28,766 bases of DNA from Pseudomonadota bacterium (GTDB lineage: Bacteria; Pseudomonadota; Gammaproteobacteria; Xanthomonadales; Xanthomonadaceae): assembly GCA_023461075.1 (NCBI GenBank), contig JAEWNY010000001.1, positions 1 through 28,766 on the forward strand, in the 5' to 3' direction. The position numbers and the translations under genes are program-made. A model generated the notes under the pieces. That model was not told the origin of the DNA. It ran no database searches and saw only the letters and a list, made by a program, of their open reading frames with translations. Shown one piece after another: positions 7,259-17,306 of this stretch. Each line of letters starts with the position of its first letter. The first letter of the stretch is position 1.

Positions 7259-9874
7259 ATGTCGTCCTCCCCCCATGCAGCGCCGTGGTTGGTGCTCAAG
7301 TTCGGTGGTACCAGTGTCTCCAGTCGCCCGCGTTGGGACGAGATCGGTCGTGTTGCGATGGATCGCTCCAAGGGCGCACGCGCGCTGGTGGTGGTCTCGG
7401 CCCTGTCCGGGATCACCAATGACCTGCAGGCGATCGGGACGGGTGCGGAAGATGATCCGGCGTCGGCCGTGGCATCGATCATCGAACGCCACCGCGCCTT
7501 GGCCGGCGAACTGGGTCTCGATGCCGATGCGGTGCTTGGAGAGCGCTTCGCGGCACTGCACGCGCTTGTCGCCGATCAGCGCCGCGAATCACGCGCATAC
7601 GACTGGCAAGCGGAGGTGCTCGCGCAAGGCGAGTTGATGTCGTCGACGCTCGGCGCGGCCTATCTCGCGGCGCAAGGACTCGATGCCGGCTGGTGCGATG
7701 CGCGCGAGTGGCTGGATGCGCTGGCGATGCCCAACCAGAGCGACTGGGCGGACCGCCTTTCGGTGAACTGCGAGCGCAATGGAAACGCCGACTGGCAGGC
7801 GCGATTCGCGGGTCAGCCCGCTGCGATCATCGTCACCCAAGGGTTCATCGCCCGGCATGGCGATGGCGGCACCGCGATCCTCGGGCGTGGTGGTTCGGAC
7901 ACGTCCGCGGCGTACTTCGGTGCCTTGCTCGGTGCCGAGCGCGTCGAGATATGGACTGACGTGCCCGGCATGTTCAGCGCCAATCCGCGCGAGGTCCCCG
8001 ATGCGCGCCTGCTGGCGCGGCTCGACTACGCCGAAGCGCAGGAAATCGCCGGTACCGGCGCCAAGGTGCTGCATCCGCGCGCGATCAGCCCCTGCCGCGA
8101 CGCCCGCGTGCCGATGGCGATCCTCGATACCTCGCGGCCCGACCATCCCGGTACCCGCATCGATGCCAGCGTCGCCACCGTGCCCGGCGTCAAGGCGATC
8201 AGTCGTCGCAACGGCATCGTGCTGGTGTCGATGGAATCGGTGGGGATGTGGCAGCAGGTCGGCTTCCTCGCCGACGTGTTCGAGCGCTTCCGTCGGCACG
8301 GCCTGTCGGTCGACATGATCGGCTCGTCGGAAACCAACGTGACGGTTTCGCTCGATCCGAACGAAAACCTGGTCAACACCGACGTGCTCTCGCGCCTGTC
8401 GGAAGACCTTGCCGAGGTCTGCCGGGTCAAGGTCATCGCGCCATGCGCGGCGATCACCCTGGTCGGGCGCGGCATGCGCTCGATGCTGCACAAGCTCTCC
8501 GATATCTGGGCGATGTTCGGACAGGAGCGCGTGCACCTGGTCTCGCAGTCGTCGAACGACCTCAACCTGAGCTTCGTGATCGACGAGGCCGATGCCGAAG
8601 GCATGCTGGCCGAGCTGCACGCAGCGCTGATCGACAGCGGTGCTATGCCGATCGACGAGCCCGGCGTGTTCGGGCCGAGCTGGCGGCAGATCGACGGCAG
8701 CGCGCGCCGGCGCGGGCCGCGCTGGTGGGAAGCTGCCAACGAACGCGAACGATTGCTGGCGCTGGCCGACGAGGGCACGCCGCATTACGTCTACCACCTG
8801 CCGACTTTGCGCGCGCGCGCAAGGCAACTGGCCGCGGTCGATGCAGTCGATCGCCGCTTCTTCGCGATCAAGGCCAACTCGCACCCGACCATCCTGCGCA
8901 CTTTGGTCGATGAGGGCTTCGGCCTTGAATGCGTTTCACGTGGGGAAGTCGAACGCGTGTCCAAGATCGCGCCCGACCTTCCGATGGAGCGGATCCTGTT
9001 CACCCCGAGCTTCGCGCCGCGCGCGGAATACGCCTTCGCGCTGGAGCGCGGCATCAACGTCACCTTGGACAACGTGGAGGCGTTGAAGAACTGGCCGGAG
9101 GTGTTTAGCGGTCGTTCGCTGTGGCTGCGCGTGGACCTGGGCCGCGGCGACGGCCATCACGACAAGGTCAAGACCGGCGGCAAGAGCTCCAAGTTCGGCC
9201 TGCCGCTGGAACGTTTCGACGAATTCATCGCCGAGGCGCGCAAGCTGGATACGCGCATCACCGGCCTGCACGCGCACCTGGGCAGTGGCGTGTCCAGCGC
9301 GCAGCACTGGAACCAGATCGCCGACGAGCTGGGTGGACTGGCTGATCGCATCGGCAGCATCGACACCATCGACATCGGCGGCGGCCTTCCGATCCCTTAC
9401 GAGGCGGACGATGAGCCCTTCGATGTCGATGCCTGGGCCGCTGGCCTTGCGCAGATCAAGGCGGCGCATCCGGCCTATCGGTTGGCGATCGAGCCCGGGC
9501 GCTTCCTGGTCGCCGAATGCGGCGCGATGGTCTCGCGCGTGACCCAGGTGGTCGACAAGCTCGGCATCCGCCGCGTCGGCAGCGATGCCGGCATGCACAC
9601 GCTGATGCGGCCCGCGCTGTACGACGCTTGGCACGACATCGTCAACCTGAGTCGGCTGGATGACGCCGATGTGGTCGATGCCGACATCGTCGGGCCGATC
9701 TGCGAATCCACCGACGTGTTCGGCAAGCGCAGGCCGATTCCGCGCGCCACCGCAGAGGGCGACATCCTGCTGTTCTCGGACGCCGGCGCGTATGGCTACT
9801 CGATGGCCAACGAATACAACCTGCGCGGCATGCCCGCCGAAACCGTGATCGACGCAACCGCTGATGAAACCTGA
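7259..9874 (+). CDS. lysAC: Bifunctional aspartokinase / diaminopimelate decarboxylase
   Basis: This 871-residue fusion carries the first and last enzymes of lysine synthesis. The N-terminal aspartokinase (about residues 8-290) has KFGGTSVSS with Lys14 and the GRGGSDTSA loop. It is followed by two ACT regulatory regions (about 305-455), the usual site of end-product feedback. The C-terminal half (about 485-865) is a PLP-dependent meso-DAP decarboxylase. It shows the Schiff-base lysine in FFAIKAN (Lys538), HLGSG, GGGLPI, EPGRF and CESTD (Cys815). This fusion is characteristic of Xanthomonadaceae. The ATG at 7259 is preferred because it immediately precedes the kinase; a start at 7220 would add 13 residues. 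The 3' end overlaps the next gene by 11 bases. Confidence 0.93.
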   Translation: MSSSPHAAPWLVLKFGGTSVSSRPRWDEIGRVAMDRSKGARALVVVSALSGITNDLQAIGTGAEDDPASAVASIIERHRALAGELGLDADAVLGERFAALHALVADQRRESRAYDWQAEVLAQGELMSSTLGAAYLAAQGLDAGWCDAREWLDALAMPNQSDWADRLSVNCERNGNADWQARFAGQPAAIIVTQGFIARHGDGGTAILGRGGSDTSAAYFGALLGAERVEIWTDVPGMFSANPREVPDARLLARLDYAEAQEIAGTGAKVLHPRAISPCRDARVPMAILDTSRPDHPGTRIDASVATVPGVKAISRRNGIVLVSMESVGMWQQVGFLADVFERFRRHGLSVDMIGSSETNVTVSLDPNENLVNTDVLSRLSEDLAEVCRVKVIAPCAAITLVGRGMRSMLHKLSDIWAMFGQERVHLVSQSSNDLNLSFVIDEADAEGMLAELHAALIDSGAMPIDEPGVFGPSWRQIDGSARRRGPRWWEAANERERLLALADEGTPHYVYHLPTLRARARQLAAVDAVDRRFFAIKANSHPTILRTLVDEGFGLECVSRGEVERVSKIAPDLPMERILFTPSFAPRAEYAFALERGINVTLDNVEALKNWPEVFSGRSLWLRVDLGRGDGHHDKVKTGGKSSKFGLPLERFDEFIAEARKLDTRITGLHAHLGSGVSSAQHWNQIADELGGLADRIGSIDTIDIGGGLPIPYEADDEPFDVDAWAAGLAQIKAAHPAYRLAIEPGRFLVAECGAMVSRVTQVVDKLGIRRVGSDAGMHTLMRPALYDAWHDIVNLSRLDDADVVDADIVGPICESTDVFGKRRPIPRATAEGDILLFSDAGAYGYSMANEYNLRGMPAETVIDATADET

Positions 9875-10339
9875 GCATGCATTGATGGTCCAGGCGACGT
9901 TGGCCGGCGGCGCGTTGGCGATCGTCGCGGCGTTGCTTGCACGCAGCCTCAGCAACGACGACATTGCCGACCTGTCACGCTGGTTCGTCCTGCCCGGCGC
10001 GTTCGCGGCGCTGCTGGCGACTGCGCTGATGCTGCGTGGCTGGCGCAAGGCACGCGCGGCATGGACTGCGAACAAGATGGCCGCCTTCATCGTACTGCAC
10101 CTCCTGTGGATTCTGCCGATCCTGATCGGTGGAGCGATCATGCTGTCCTCGTTCGGGCAGGTTTCGTCGCAGGATGCACGCGGCCTGGGTGGCGAAGGAT
10201 TCGTGGTGGTGATGGCGATGCTGGTGATGTTCGGGGCAGTCGGCTCCGCGATCGCCTGGGGTCTGCCGGCCCATCTGTTGGCCCTGCTTGGATGCAGGGC
10301 ATTTATTGCACACAAGGCACGTGCGCGGGAGCAAGTGGC

Positions 10340-10343
<4 letters not shown>
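9864..10343 (+). CDS. Small integral membrane protein in the lysAC-murL operon
   Basis: This 159-residue protein has about four membrane helices (residues 8-27, 38-58, 70-92 and 112-142), a short periplasmic or cytoplasmic loop (SSFGQVSSQDARGLGGEG) and a basic C-terminus. No family is recognised. It overlaps the end of lysAC by 11 bases and its TGA overlaps the murL ATG, so it is translated within the same operon. That placement suggests an envelope-related role, but this is inference from position only. Confidence 0.8.
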
Positions 10344-11675
<1,332 letters not shown>

Positions 11676-11695
<20 letters not shown>

Positions 11696-13061
11696 GGGCA
11701 GGCATGTCGCGTTGTGGGGTTGGGGCCGCGAGGGGCGCGCTGCCTACCTTGCATTGCGTTCGCGCCTGCCTGCGCAGGCGTTGACGCTGTTCTGCAGTTC
11801 GGTCGAAGCGGACGAAGCGCAAGCGCTCGGTGATCCGTTGCTGTCCTTCGACACGCAGGCAAGCGGCGAGCGGCTGGGTGATTTCGATGTGGTGGTGAAG
11901 TCGCCCGGCATCAGTCCCTATGGCGATGCCGCGTTAAATGCAAGCGAGCGGGGGACGCGGTTCGTCAGCGGGACCGAGTTGTGGTTCTCCGAGCGCGGCG
12001 ATGCCGAACGCACTTGGTGCGTCACCGGCACCAAGGGCAAGAGCACGACCACCTCGTTGATCGCGCATCTGCTGCGTGCAGCCGGCCGCCGCGCCGCGCT
12101 GGCCGGCAACATCGGCATGCCCTTGCTGGAGCTGCTCGATGCCGACGCCGACGAATGGGCGATCGAACTTTCCAGCTACCAGACCCGCGATGTCGCCGCC
12201 AGTGGCGTGCAACCGGACATCGCCATCGTCACCAACATCCATCCCGAACACCTCGATTGGCATGGCAGCCAGCGCCGCTACGTCGAAGACAAGCTGGCGC
12301 TGCTGACGCAGGCGCGTCCACGGCATGTCGTGCTCAATGCCGGCGATCGCACGCTGGCGCAGCTTTCGTTGCCGGATTCCAGGGTTCGCTGGTTCAACCA
12401 TGGCGGCGGCTGGCACCTGCGCGGCGACATCATCCATCGTGGTGAAGAGAAGGTGCTCGATACCCGAGACCTGCCGCTGCCGGGCATGCACAACCGCAGC
12501 AACCTGTGCGGCGTGCTGCTGGCGCTGGAGATGATGGGCTTCGATGCGATCGAGCTTGCGCCGCATGCAGCCAGCTTCCAGCCCTTGCCCAATCGCCTGC
12601 AGGTGCTGGGCGTGCGCGATGGTGTCACATGGGTCAACGATTCGATCGCCACCACGCCGCATGCCTCGCTCGCCGCGTTGGATGTGTTCGCGGGGCAGCG
12701 CATCGCACTGCTTGTGGGCGGGCATGACCGCGGCCTGGACTGGGGCGATTTCGCCAAGGCGATGAAGACACATGCGCCGCAAGTCATCATCACGATGGGC
12801 GCGAACGGTCCACGCATCCACGATCTTCTGGCGCCGATCGCCGCCGAACACGGCTTCATGCTGCAGGCCGCCGAGGGGCTGCCCGATGCGGTCGCGAAGG
12901 CACGAGAGGCGCTGCAAGGCGAGGGCGTGCTGCTGTTGTCGCCGGGGGCACCGAGCTTTGGCGCCTACAAGGATTACGTTGCACGCGGTAGGCACTTCGC
13001 CGAGCTGGGCGGCTTCGATCCGGATTCGATCACCGCGATCGCCGGGCTCGGCATCGCCTGA
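11676..13061 (+). CDS. murD2: UDP-MurNAc-L-Ala:L-glutamate ligase MurD2
   Basis: This Mur ligase attaches L-Glu, rather than D-Glu, to UDP-MurNAc-L-Ala; MurL then epimerises the product. The 461-residue protein has an N-terminal Rossmann-type domain (WGWGREGRA), then the ATP-binding loop GTKGKST (residues 118-124). Next come the central-domain signature ELSSYQ and NIHPEHLDWH, and the ligase C-terminal domain with NRLQVLG, NDSIATTP and LLSPGAPSFGAY. The GTG at 11676 is preferred because it begins the conserved RISQLEG stretch and has GGGAA upstream. The in-frame ATG at 11637 would lie 59 bases inside murL. The 20-base overlap with murL indicates coupled translation. Confidence 0.92.
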
Positions 13062-13130
13062 TCCATCTTTCACGCCAACCAGGCGTCATCGCGATTACGC
13101 TCGCCGCATCCCTCGATGCGGAGTCTGATC

Positions 13131-13928
13131 ATGCGCAAGATGCTGTTGGCTGCGGTATTGGCGATGTCGGCGAATGCCGGATTCGCGGCGATGAAGGTCG
13201 AGCCGGTCGAGTGGAACGTGGGCAACGAACGCTTCAGCGGCTACCTCGTGCATGACGATTCCGAAGACGACACGCGCCCGGGCCTGGTGATGTTCCCGAA
13301 CTGGATGGGCGTGACCGACACTGCGCTCGAAACCGCGAAGAAGATCGCTGGCGACGACTACGTGGTGCTGGTGGCGGATGTCTACGGCAAGGACATACGG
13401 CCGAACAACGCCGAGGAAGCGGGCGCCGCCACGCGCAAGGCCTATGACGATGGCGGTATACGCTTGCGTGCACGTGCCAACGCCGCGGTCGATGCGCTGA
13501 AGGCGCAAGCCGGCAAGTTGCCGCTCGACGCGAATCGCATCGGTGCGTTCGGCTACTGCTTCGGCGGATCGGTGGCGCTGGAACTGGCGCGCAGCGGCGC
13601 GCCGGTCGCCGGCGTGGTGAGCTTCCACGGAGGGTTGGAGCGCTATCTGCCCAAGGATGGCAAGCCGATACCGGCCTCGATCCTCGTGCTCAACGGTGCC
13701 GACGATGCCAGCGTCAAGCCCGAGCACATCGCCGCCTTCCAGCAGGAAATGAACGAGGCGAAAGCGGACTGGCAATTCGTCAACTTCAGTGGCGCGGTGC
13801 ATTGCTTCGCCCAGCCCGAATCGAACAACCCGCCCAACTGCGTCTACAACGAGCGCGCGGCCAGGCGCGCGTACGAGATGATGGAAGATTTCTTCGACGA
13901 ACGTTTCAGCTCGAAGAATCGGGAATAA
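13131..13928 (+). CDS. Exported dienelactone hydrolase family protein
   Basis: This alpha/beta hydrolase has 265 residues, with a signal peptide (about 1-19, cleavage after NAGFA) that places it in the periplasm. The Cys-Asp-His triad of dienelactone hydrolases is visible: Cys143 in GYCFGG, Asp191/192 in NGADDAS and His224 in GAVHCF. The substrate is unknown, as for most genomic members. The ATG at 13131 has GGAG eight bases upstream and starts the signal peptide. A run of five extra codons upstream (MRSLI) is unlikely to be used. It is probably transcribed on its own after murD2. Confidence 0.88.
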   Translation: MRKMLLAAVLAMSANAGFAAMKVEPVEWNVGNERFSGYLVHDDSEDDTRPGLVMFPNWMGVTDTALETAKKIAGDDYVVLVADVYGKDIRPNNAEEAGAATRKAYDDGGIRLRARANAAVDALKAQAGKLPLDANRIGAFGYCFGGSVALELARSGAPVAGVVSFHGGLERYLPKDGKPIPASILVLNGADDASVKPEHIAAFQQEMNEAKADWQFVNFSGAVHCFAQPESNNPPNCVYNERAARRAYEMMEDFFDERFSSKNRE

Positions 13929-13932
13929 CGGG

Positions 13933-14120
13933 ATGTCGCTGCGGCCAGTCATCGTGATCAAGTGATGTGCGAGCCGGTAGCGGATGGCGACGGCCATCGC
14001 CTGCTGGAACTGAAGGCAAATCCGGCAGGCCTCGCCGAGTTGCACGCGTGGTTGCACAAGGAACGCGCCACGCTCGTCTACGCAGCCCGCGACACCGCGC
14101 ACAACAACGCAGGGGCGTAG
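13933..14120 (+). pseudogene. DUF488 gene remnant with large internal deletion
   Basis: Two ends of a DUF488-family protein are joined with the middle missing. The first frame (from the ATG at 13933) reads MSLRPVIVIK and then hits TGA. A one-base shift continues as CEPVADGDGHRLL, matching the family start (IKRVYEP...DGxRVLVDRLWPRG). It runs directly into LKANPAGLAELHAWL and then RATLVYAARDTAHNNAG, the family's C-terminal signature (VTLLYAAKD--HNHA). The family has roughly 120 residues, so about half of the protein is absent. A 51-codon ORF from 13965 survives but would encode only the fused ends. The motif match is seen in sequence; loss of function is inferred. Confidence 0.6.
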
Positions 14121-14145
14121 CGTGAGTATCTGGATCGCCGAGATT

Positions 14146-15129
14146 TCAGTGACTGCGCGATACCGCGTAGTGCGAGAGCCCGCGCAGCGCGGCAACGGCG
14201 TCGTTTGCCGGCAGGACGGCGAGCGCGGCGTCGGCGCGTTCGGCGAAACGTTCGGCACATTGGCGGCTGTAGGCCAGTGAACCGCGTGCCTCGATCGCGG
14301 CGATCACCTCGGGTAGCGCATCGACATCGGCTTGCTCGACGATGCCGCGCAGCCGGTCGCGCGTCGCCGCATCGACATGTTGCATCGCATGGATCAAGGG
14401 CAGGGTCATCTTGCCTTCGGCAAGGTCATCGCCCAGGTTCTTGCCGAGCGTGTCCGCATCCGAGGCGTAATCGAGCACGTCATCGGCGATCTGGAATGCA
14501 TAGCCCAGGTTGAGGCCGTACTCGTGCATCGCCGCCTGCGTGGCGTCGTCGGCACCGGCCAGCAGCGCACCCAGCCGCGTCGCCGCCGCGAACAGGATCG
14601 CGGTCTTGCGCTCGATCACGCGCAGGTAGGCCGGCTCGTCGGTATCCGGATTGCGCACGTGCAGCAGCTGCAGCACCTCGCCCTCGGCGATCTGGTTGGT
14701 GGTGTCGGCAAGGATCTGCTGCACGCGCATGTCCTCCAGCTCCACCATCAGCTGGAAACTGCGGGAATACAGGAAATCGCCGACCAGAACGCTGGTGGCG
14801 TTGCCCCAGACCTCGTTGGCGGTCTTGCGGCCACGGCGCATGTCCGATTCATCGACCACGTCGTCGTGCAACAGGGTGGAGGTGTGGATGAATTCGATGA
14901 CGGCGGCCAGTTGCTGTGCGTCCTCGCCCATGTGTCCGAGCGCGCGGCTGGCCAGCAGCAGCAACATCGGCCGCAGGCGCTTGCCGCCGGCGCCGATGAT
15001 GTACTCGGAGACCTGGTTGATCAGCACCACGTCCGAGGCCAGGCGGCGACGGATCAGCGCATCGACGGCAGCCATGTCGGGCGCGGCGAGTTGCTGGATG
15101 GCCGGGAGATCGAGGTGGCTGGCGGTCAT
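14146..15129 (-). CDS. ispB: Octaprenyl diphosphate synthase (trans-polyprenyl synthase)
   Basis: This 327-residue enzyme elongates farnesyl diphosphate with isopentenyl diphosphate to the C40 side chain of ubiquinone. The sequence shows GGKRLRP (residues 48-54), the first Asp-rich motif DDVVDESD (Asp89, 90, 93), an RKTA basic segment, GEVLQL, KTAILF, and the second Asp-rich motif DDVLDY (Asp216, 217, 220) followed by GKNLGDDLAEGKMTLP. Length and motifs are standard for IspB. It is divergent from ssb, and a TATAAT -10 box lies about 28 bases upstream of the start codon. Confidence 0.92.
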   Translation of the reverse strand: MTASHLDLPAIQQLAAPDMAAVDALIRRRLASDVVLINQVSEYIIGAGGKRLRPMLLLLASRALGHMGEDAQQLAAVIEFIHTSTLLHDDVVDESDMRRGRKTANEVWGNATSVLVGDFLYSRSFQLMVELEDMRVQQILADTTNQIAEGEVLQLLHVRNPDTDEPAYLRVIERKTAILFAAATRLGALLAGADDATQAAMHEYGLNLGYAFQIADDVLDYASDADTLGKNLGDDLAEGKMTLPLIHAMQHVDAATRDRLRGIVEQADVDALPEVIAAIEARGSLAYSRQCAERFAERADAALAVLPANDAVAALRGLSHYAVSRSH

Positions 15130-15156
15130 GCAATCGTGGCGCGTGGGAATGCACGA

Positions 15157-15162
15157 ATTATA
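15157..15162 (-). promoter_or_regulatory. -10 box upstream of ispB
   Basis: The minus strand carries a perfect TATAAT about 28 bases before the ispB ATG, at a suitable place for a short leader. No good -35 hexamer sits 16-18 bases upstream, so only the -10 element is claimed. Confidence 0.45.
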
Positions 15163-15336
15163 AGCGGGGCGAAGTTGCTTCCCGCTTTCCTACCCATGTT
15201 TCAGGCGATGCCGGCTGGCGCCCGTTGGCGCGGTAGAATCCAATGGCCTTGCCGGAGTGCAACGACTGCGGCAGGCGGGCTGCGATTTCCCGGCATCCCA
15301 ATCGAAGATGAATCACACACCTGAAAGGACAAAGCG

Positions 15337-15834
15337 ATGGCACGTGGCATCAACAAGGTGATTCTGGTCGGCAACCTCGGTAACGACCCGGAAACCAAGT
15401 ACACCCAGGGCGGCATGGCTGTCACCAAGATCAGCCTGGCAACCACCAACGTCCGCAAGGACCGCGATGGCAACAACCAGGAAAAGACCGAGTGGCACCG
15501 CGTCACCTTCTTCGGCAAGCTCGGCGAGATCGCCGGCGAGTACCTGCGCAAGGGCTCGCAGTGTTATGTCGAAGGCCGGATCAGCTACAGCGAGCACACC
15601 GGCGACGACGGCCAGAAGCGCTACTACACCGACATCATCGCCGACGAGATGCAGATGCTCGGAGGCCGTGGTGATGGCGGCGGCGGTGGCGGTGGTACCC
15701 GCGAGTCCTCCGGCAGCTACGAGCGCGGTCCGCGCCAGCCGGCGCAGCGTCGCGAGCCGCAGCGCCAGGCCCCGGCCGCCTCGCCCGCGGACTTCGGTGA
15801 TGCGGGTTTCGGTGACGACGATATCCCTTTCTAG
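15337..15834 (+). CDS. ssb: Single-stranded DNA-binding protein
   Basis: SSB binds exposed single-stranded DNA as a tetramer in replication and repair and recruits partners through its tip. This 165-residue protein has the OB-fold (about 1-108) with NKVILVGNLGNDPE, WHRVTFFGKLGEIAGEYLRKG and the strand GRISYSEHTGDDGQKRYYT. A Gly-rich linker with Arg and Gln (about 110-145) leads to the canonical acidic tip DDDIPF. An AAAGGA ribosome-binding site lies about 7 bases before the ATG. A good terminator follows, and immediately beyond that the foreign DNA begins, so the island is inserted next to ssb without disrupting it. Confidence 0.96.
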   Translation: MARGINKVILVGNLGNDPETKYTQGGMAVTKISLATTNVRKDRDGNNQEKTEWHRVTFFGKLGEIAGEYLRKGSQCYVEGRISYSEHTGDDGQKRYYTDIIADEMQMLGGRGDGGGGGGGTRESSGSYERGPRQPAQRREPQRQAPAASPADFGDAGFGDDDIPF

Positions 15835-15871
15835 GACACCCATCAAGGTTCTTTGTAGCCTAAGAGGACAG

Positions 15872-15905
15872 AAAGCCCCTAAAAGTAAGGGGCTTTTTGT
15901 TTTTC
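15872..15905 (+). terminator. Rho-independent terminator after ssb
   Basis: A 9-base perfect stem (15872-15880 with 15888-15896) closes a 7-base loop and is followed by a T-rich tail. It lies about 37 bases after the ssb stop codon and ends ssb transcription just ahead of the recombinase genes. Confidence 0.88.
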
Positions 15906-15992
15906 TAGGCTCGTAGCTCTTGTAGAAGATAATTCTATAGTGGTTCACATGTGGTAAACGTAGATTTAAGAAGGTCTTTTGAAAAAGGTCTT

Positions 15993-17306
15993 ATGACTTC
16001 GCTTGCGATGCGCGTAATGGATCAAGGTGAGCGCGTGCCACTCCTGCTGGACGAGCAGGGTCTGCCTCTGTTCTATCCGACGTTGTTTGCGACGTCGCAG
16101 TTGCGCAACGCCGGAGCGGCCGTCAACACGATTCGAAACGCGCTCACCCACATCCAGGTGCTCCTGCGTTGGGAGACGCAGGAAGGACGCAACCTCGTCG
16201 ACGAGTTCACGAGCGGGAAGTTCCTCTCGATGCCTGACATCCTGTCGCTACGAGATTTCGCGACGTTGGACATGCGGTATGTTGGCCCTGAGAACGTCCC
16301 AGCAGTCCGCACGAGCAATGTTGTTGCGTTTTCTGAGGCACGCGTAGGTTCCCGGCCAGCGCGTCGCTCGGTGACATTACGAGTGCTCTACAACCGCATG
16401 ACGACGATTGCGGACTACCTAGAGTTTCTTGGTGACGTCATCATCCGGCACCGCAACTCGGCGAAGCTTGCACGCGATCTGGCTGACATGGCTAAGCGTA
16501 TTCGCAAACACCGCCCGCGAGGTTCCAAGCACAGACTCGTTGAGAGTCAAGCGGAGAAGTCGCCAGCCCCAAGTGTGATCAACCGGCTTCGCGAGGTCAC
16601 CGCCATCGGGAGCGCCGACAACCCATTTAGCGATCCAGCGGTTCAACTTCGGAACGCGATCATCATCGAACTTTACCGAACGACAGGGATGCGAACGGGT
16701 GAACTCCTGAGCCTTTGGGTTGAGCAGTTCCAGCTTGGACATGAACCGACCGTCAGCGTGCGACGGAATCACGACGACGTGCACGATCCTCGGGTCTATC
16801 AGCCGACCAGCAAGACCAAAGAGCGCGTGCTTCCCATCTCCGATGATTTGGCCCAGTTGGTCCAGCACTACATCCTTGAGGTCCGTGCGCGAATTCCCGC
16901 TGCGCGAAGGCATCCGTACGTGTTCGTGTCGCACAAGACTGGACAGACATGTGGGAAGCCGCTATCGAAGAATGGCCTGTACCGGATTATGGAGCGCATC
17001 AGCGCTTCATCCGCAGAGTTGGCGGGCATCCACCCCCACGCATTGCGCCATCACATGAACTACACGCTGTCGCTGGCGATTGATGAACATAACGCGGCGG
17101 CAGGGCGCAGTGACGTCGAGCGAATCATTAGGGAGGCCCGAGAGCAGGACATCCGTGCGCATCTAAACGGACATAGCAACAAGGGCTCTGGAAGGGTCTA
17201 CAACGAGCGCCATATCCGTGAGCAGGCGAATAGGGCCATGCGCCTGATCGGCGGGGAGCTCAACCGCAAGAATCACAAGGAGCAAGGTGATGGAGATGAG
17301 GGCTAA
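15993..17306 (+). CDS. ginA: Tyrosine recombinase, first of three (GinA-like)
   Basis: This is a site-specific recombinase of 437 residues with an N-terminal SAM-like core-binding region (about 25-170) and a C-terminal catalytic domain. The family residues are all present: Arg234 in GMRTGELL, a Lys in KTKERVLP, His349/Arg352 in HALRHH, His394 in NGHS, and nucleophile Tyr403 in GRVY. It leads a block of three overlapping recombinase genes plus a small fourth one, the ginABCD layout of GInt islands. A GTG at 15951 would add 14 residues; the ATG at 15993 is chosen because AAAAAGG lies just before it. Codon use is visibly less G+C-rich than in the upstream genes. The GInt assignment is by gene order and motifs. 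Confidence 0.88.
   Translation: MTSLAMRVMDQGERVPLLLDEQGLPLFYPTLFATSQLRNAGAAVNTIRNALTHIQVLLRWETQEGRNLVDEFTSGKFLSMPDILSLRDFATLDMRYVGPENVPAVRTSNVVAFSEARVGSRPARRSVTLRVLYNRMTTIADYLEFLGDVIIRHRNSAKLARDLADMAKRIRKHRPRGSKHRLVESQAEKSPAPSVINRLREVTAIGSADNPFSDPAVQLRNAIIIELYRTTGMRTGELLSLWVEQFQLGHEPTVSVRRNHDDVHDPRVYQPTSKTKERVLPISDDLAQLVQHYILEVRARIPAARRHPYVFVSHKTGQTCGKPLSKNGLYRIMERISASSAELAGIHPHALRHHMNYTLSLAIDEHNAAAGRSDVERIIREAREQDIRAHLNGHSNKGSGRVYNERHIREQANRAMRLIGGELNRKNHKEQGDGDEG

Noticed and set aside
11763..11782. CGCCTGC/GCAGGCG inverted repeat
   Set aside because: It lies inside the murD2 coding sequence, is explained by codon composition, and no second copy was noticed in the window.
13072..13086. Hairpin ACGCC-N5-GGCGT after murD2
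   Set aside because: The stem is only five bases and there is no T run, so it is too weak to call a terminator.
13095..14258. 387-codon open frame on the minus strand
   Set aside because: It is antisense to the dienelactone hydrolase gene and runs into the ispB end; no motifs.
15951..15993. GTG at 15951 as the start of the first recombinase
   Set aside because: No ribosome-binding site is visible before it, while the ATG at 15993 has AAAAAGG. It remains possible.
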